From: an uncultured Gemmatimonadota bacterium
GTDB taxonomy: Bacteria; Gemmatimonadota; Gemmatimonadetes; Gemmatimonadales; Gemmatimonadaceae
Reading direction: 5' to 3'
Assembly: GCA_946479895.1 (NCBI GenBank)
Contig: CAMLHT010000179.1
Location: 1 to 7,988 of the forward strand
DNA: 7,988 nt
The first letter of the stretch is position 1. Each line of letters begins with the position of its first letter. The notes below the pieces were generated by a model, which ran no database searches, was not told the origin of the DNA, and was given only the letters and a program-made list of their open reading frames with translations. The position numbers were made by a program, and so were the translations under genes. Positions 6,265 to 7,988 of this stretch are shown here, one piece after another.

Positions 6265-6684
6265 TCAGCCCGCGGACGCACCATCATCTTCGCTGATGAT
6301 GGCGTCGACTTCGAGCTCCACCAGCCACTGCGCATCGATGAAGCGCGCGACCTGCATGACGGTACACGCCGGCCGCACCGCGCCGAACACCTCCCCGTGT
6401 ACCGCCGCGACCGCGCCCCAGTCCTCGAGGCGTGTCAGCAGCACTCGCGTCCGCACGACGTCGGCGAGGCTGGCTCCCGCCTCGGCCAGCGCGGCGGCGA
6501 TGATCTCGAGACAGCGGCGCGCCTGTCCCGCCGCGTCGCCGGGCGCCGAGGTGCCGCCGTCGGGAGCGATCGGTGCCGTGCCGGCGACGCTCACGAACTG
6601 CCCGACGCGCACTGCGCGGGAGAAGCCGATCACCGGCTCCAGCGGACTGCCGGATGAGACGAGACGACGAGATGTGGTGCTCAC
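6265..6684 (-). CDS. RidA family protein (YjgF/YER057c/UK114)
   Basis: A 139-residue member of the Rid superfamily, trimeric cytoplasmic proteins; archetypal RidA hydrolyses reactive enamine/imine intermediates released by PLP enzymes. The N-terminal block [20 protein letters not shown] is followed by a beta strand [10 protein letters not shown] (about 31-40), the helix-turn [29 protein letters not shown], and [12 protein letters not shown] (104-115), which corresponds to the conserved Arg-containing active-site segment. It ends with VELEVDAII, carrying the usual Glu. The GTG at 6684 gives the family-typical N-terminus. A longer reading from an ATG at 6786 adds a low-complexity Ser/Ala leader unlike the family. 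No good Shine-Dalgarno precedes the GTG, so the start is moderately sure. LOG follows after 7 nt. Residues fit the generic Rid-like subgroup more than archetypal RidA, so the exact substrate is uncertain. Confidence 0.88.
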   Translation of the reverse strand: MSTTSRRLVSSGSPLEPVIGFSRAVRVGQFVSVAGTAPIAPDGGTSAPGDAAGQARRCLEIIAAALAEAGASLADVVRTRVLLTRLEDWGAVAAVHGEVFGAVRPACTVMQVARFIDAQWLVELEVDAIISEDDGASAG

Positions 6685-6862
6685 TTGGTTGACCCAGGTG
6701 GATGGCTGGGTAGCGCTGAGCTCAGCTGCGGCGCTCTGCTCTCCAGAGCCAGAAGATGCAGGACCCGCGACACACTTGCCAGCCACGCCACTTGGCGGCC
6801 CCGCAGACGTCGTCGGCTAGAGCGCCTCACTAGGTGGCCAACGCGCCGACGTCACGGCGACC

Positions 6863-6963
6863 GGCGGACGCCAGCGTTCAGCTGCAGCCGAGCACAGAAA
6901 GAAAGTGCGGCCGCAGGCCGCGCCATCCGTAAGTCGGCTGTCAGCGGCAACGGTCGGTTAGCT
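6863..6963 (-). other. attC site, degenerate at the R' crossover (array end)
   Basis: On the minus strand the 101-nt site begins with core R'' AGCTAAC (6963-6957), which contains the TAA stop of the cassette ORF. The L'' arm CCGCTGACAGCCGA pairs with the L' arm TCGGCTGCAGCTG, leaving one extra A (plus-strand T6941) unpaired. A central hairpin GCGGCC-TGC-GGCCGC lies at 6907-6921. Every element aligns with the attC at 7607-7699. The far core, which should be GTTRRRY, reads GTCCGCC (6869-6863), so the strand-exchange site is damaged. This is where the cassette array meets the RidA-LOG region. Confidence 0.8.
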
Positions 6964-7311
6964 GGCTGGCTGGCGAGGTTGGACTTGAAACCAGAGCGCG
7001 TAGAGCTGAACCGCCGGATCGGAAGTGAGCTGTCTTCGTCCGCGGTGATCCCGAGCCGTTAGTATAGGGTAGCGAAGCCCTCGCTCCCGCGACGGCCGAG
7101 GCAGCGCAGCCGCTGCTGACTGCAGCAGGTAGCCGCGCGCCCGCGCACGTACGGGCAGGCCGAAGCTCTTGGTGGCCTTTCCCTCGACCGCGATGACGAC
7201 TGGGTCCCCGTGAGCGTCAAGCCGCGAGCGGTAGATAGAGAGCGGCGACGGAGCCGCCGCAATCCAGGGCGTGCTCGTCGGGTTCAGGAATTCGTCGACT
7301 CGCCCGGTCAC
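6958..7311 (-). CDS. hypothetical cassette protein, 117 aa
   Basis: Unrecognised protein. Reading from a GTG at 7311, 4 nt after the TGA of the preceding membrane-protein gene, gives 117 residues beginning VTGRVDEFLNPTSTPWIAAA and ending LYALWFQVQPRQPAS. No signal peptide, membrane helix or known motif is visible; the middle (about 58-75) is Arg/Ala/Leu-rich. The TAA stop sits inside the attC core site, as is typical for cassette genes, which supports this frame. There is no Shine-Dalgarno at the GTG, so translation would rely on coupling to the upstream gene. Codons in the first half end mostly in G/C, but the last ~55 codons have clearly more A/T endings. The distal part may therefore be under weak selection or foreign in origin. 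Extending the frame upstream to 7476 would only overlap the membrane-protein gene in another frame and looks like non-coding translation. Confidence 0.45.
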   Translation of the reverse strand: MTGRVDEFLNPTSTPWIAAAPSPLSIYRSRLDAHGDPVVIAVEGKATKSFGLPVRARARGYLLQSAAAALPRPSRERGLRYPILTARDHRGRRQLTSDPAVQLYALWFQVQPRQPAS

Positions 7312-7315
7312 AAGT

Positions 7316-7579
7316 TCAGAGATCGAACAGCCAGACGACGCCACCCACGAGTGTGCCCATGAGCGCCGCGGCGAGCAGCGCCAGGGCCGGCGGCATCTCC
7401 TGCTCGCGCGTCTTCCGATAGGAGAGACCACCGAAGACCACGGCGGCAAAGAGGCCAGCCGCACGCGGCCCGGCAAGGTCGTTGATCCAGCTGCCGGCCA
7501 GGCCGCCGCCGATCCCGATGCCGAGTATCCAGCGCATGTCAGAGGTCGGTGCGGCTCGCTTCGGATGCTGCCCTCGCAT
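7316..7579 (-). CDS. small cassette-borne membrane protein, 87 aa
   Basis: An 87-residue very hydrophobic protein of unknown function. Three probable membrane helices are visible: about 17-33 (WILGIGIGGGLAGSWI), 39-54 (AAGLFAAVVFGGLSY) and 63-85 (PPALALLAAALMGTLVGGVV). They are joined by a short loop after helix 1 and a charged YRKTREQE loop, and preceded by a basic N-terminus (MRGQHPKRAA). It would sit in the cytoplasmic membrane. The ATG at 7579 has GGGGAGGG about 6 nt upstream, a strong ribosome site inside the cassette. The longer frame from a TTG at 7630 starts within the attC and is rejected. The gene begins about 33 nt inside the cassette boundary. Pro/Gly spacing resembles many small 'hypothetical membrane' cassette products, but no family is recognised. 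The next ORF follows after 4 nt. Confidence 0.75.
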   Translation of the reverse strand: MRGQHPKRAAPTSDMRWILGIGIGGGLAGSWINDLAGPRAAGLFAAVVFGGLSYRKTREQEMPPALALLAAALMGTLVGGVVWLFDL

Positions 7580-7606
7580 ACTTGACCCTCCCCAATCTGG
7601 CTGGCG

Positions 7607-7699
7607 AGCTAACGCCGTGTTCAGCTGCAAGCGGGTCCCATAATCGCCGCCGCAGGCGGCTTCCGCACACCGCTTGTCAGCTGCAACAGCTCGTTAGGC
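7607..7699 (-). other. attC site, apparently intact
   Basis: Read on the minus strand, the 93-nt site has R'' GCCTAAC (7699-7693), L'' GCAGCTGACAAGCGG, a central hairpin GCCGCC-TGC-GGCGGC (7646-7660), L' CCGCTTGCAGCTG and R' GTTAGCT (7613-7607). The L'' and L' arms are complementary except for one extra A in L'' (plus-strand T7677). This matches the extrahelical base known to orient attC folding and recombination. The TAA stop of the upstream cassette gene lies in GCCTAAC. R' departs from GTTRRRY only at the sixth base. Together these are the hallmarks of an integron cassette recombination site. Confidence 0.9.
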
Positions 7700-7984
7700 C
7701 GCCGGTCGCGACACGTGACGCGCGAGTCGGCCGCGAGCGCGGCGCATGGCCCACGGGCCGACGATCGTTAGCACGCCGAGGCTCGCGAACAATGTGTACG
7801 ACGCGTACGGCGCGCGTAACGGCCATTCTTCACCCGCGGCATTCACGCAGGTGCTATGCGCGTCGATCACCCTGCCCCCGGCATCCAGACAGGCGTCCTC
7901 TCCCCGCAGCTGCGCCAGCGCCGCGCCGCCCGCGCCAGCGAGGAGGGTGAGGGCCAGTAGGAGCACGATCCGAGCTTTCCTCAT
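7694..7984 (-). CDS. cassette-borne small secreted/membrane protein, 96 aa
   Basis: A 96-residue protein of unknown function. Residues 1-24 form a Sec-type signal peptide or anchor (MRKARIVLLLALTLLAGAGG, then AALA with likely cleavage before Gln25). A short extracytoplasmic segment holds two cysteines, Cys32 and Cys46, in CLDAGGRVIDAHSTC, which could form a disulfide. The C-L-D-A-G-G-R pattern recurs in many small uncharacterised envelope proteins. A membrane helix follows at about 62-79 (YTLFASLGVLTIVGPWAM), then an Arg-rich cytoplasmic tail (RRARGRLARH). Topology would be N-out if the signal is cleaved, with the tail inside. The ATG at 7984 is only 4 nt from the window edge, so its ribosome site cannot be seen. 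Its TAA stop is embedded in the R'' core of the following attC, marking it as an integron cassette gene. Confidence 0.8.
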   Translation of the reverse strand: MRKARIVLLLALTLLAGAGGAALAQLRGEDACLDAGGRVIDAHSTCVNAAGEEWPLRAPYASYTLFASLGVLTIVGPWAMRRARGRLARHVSRPAA

Positions 7985-7988
7985 ACAC

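Larger units (their letters stand above)
6869..7612 (-). mobile_element. integron gene cassette with two ORFs
   Basis: Using the known integrase cleavage point between G and TT of the R' core, one complete cassette runs from the R' core of the upstream attC (7612) to the G of the damaged R' core at 6869, about 744 nt. It holds a membrane-protein gene (7316-7579) and a second ORF (6958-7311) on the minus strand, then its own attC. Cassettes usually carry one promoterless gene; a two-gene cassette is less common. Sequence shows cassette structure directly; mobility in this strain is inferred, and the degenerate end site argues that it is now fixed. Confidence 0.75.

Noticed and set aside
6961..6975. 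GGCTGGCTGGCTGG-like short tandem repeat next to the attC
   Set aside because: Only three GGCT units; it is explained by coding sequence at the end of the cassette ORF and is too short to call a repeat locus.
7312..7476. Upstream extension of the second cassette ORF
   Set aside because: This part overlaps the membrane-protein gene in a different frame, and that gene has the strong ribosome site and coherent membrane helices.
1..7988. tRNA, rRNA, CRISPR array, insertion sequence or integron integrase
   Set aside because: I looked on both strands and saw no tRNA-like cloverleaf, no regularly spaced repeats, no transposase motifs and no tyrosine-recombinase gene in the window.

Overview
This is a high-GC window (by eye roughly two-thirds G+C), with dense coding almost entirely on the minus strand and third codon positions nearly always G or C. 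The gene content (an MFS exporter, acetyltransferases, alpha/beta hydrolases, RidA, LOG and SnoaL-like proteins) and the codon style suggest a free-living soil or sediment bacterium. Gemmatimonadota is my best guess, but no phylogenetic marker lies in the window.

Layout from right to left, the main direction of transcription. From about 6863 to 7988 lies the end of an integron gene-cassette array. Two attC recombination sites (7607-7699 and 6863-6963) share the same architecture: R''/R' core sites, L''/L' inner arms, one extra unpaired base at the same place in the L'' arm, and a central 6-bp hairpin with the same 3-nt loop. Each minus-strand cassette gene places its TAA stop inside the R'' core of the attC that follows. 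The complete cassette (about 6869-7612) holds two tightly spaced ORFs: a three-helix membrane protein and an unknown 117-residue protein. The partial upstream cassette holds a secreted or membrane small protein. No integron integrase is present in the window. It may lie beyond position 7988, or this may be an integrase-less attC cluster. The attC nearest the chromosomal genes has a degenerate R' crossover site, which would fix it as the array terminus.

From 5643 to 6684 lies a two-gene unit, RidA-like followed by LOG-like. It is closed by a strong hairpin at 5605-5630, shared with a convergent plus-strand small gene of unknown function (5273-5560). The 5077-5272 spacer carries divergent regulatory signals and a perfect 20-bp palindrome.

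From 269 to about 5076 lies a single-direction, tightly packed set of six genes: MFS efflux protein, maltose/galactoside-type O-acetyltransferase, GNAT acetyltransferase, VOC-fold (bleomycin-resistance-like) protein, secreted BD-FAE-like esterase and EstD-like esterase. The first five junctions are overlaps or gaps of under 80 nt, so co-transcription is likely. The mix of efflux, acetylation, sequestration and ester cleavage could serve detoxification or modification of a small molecule, but that is inference. After a weak hairpin and a candidate promoter, a SnoaL-like gene runs off the left edge.
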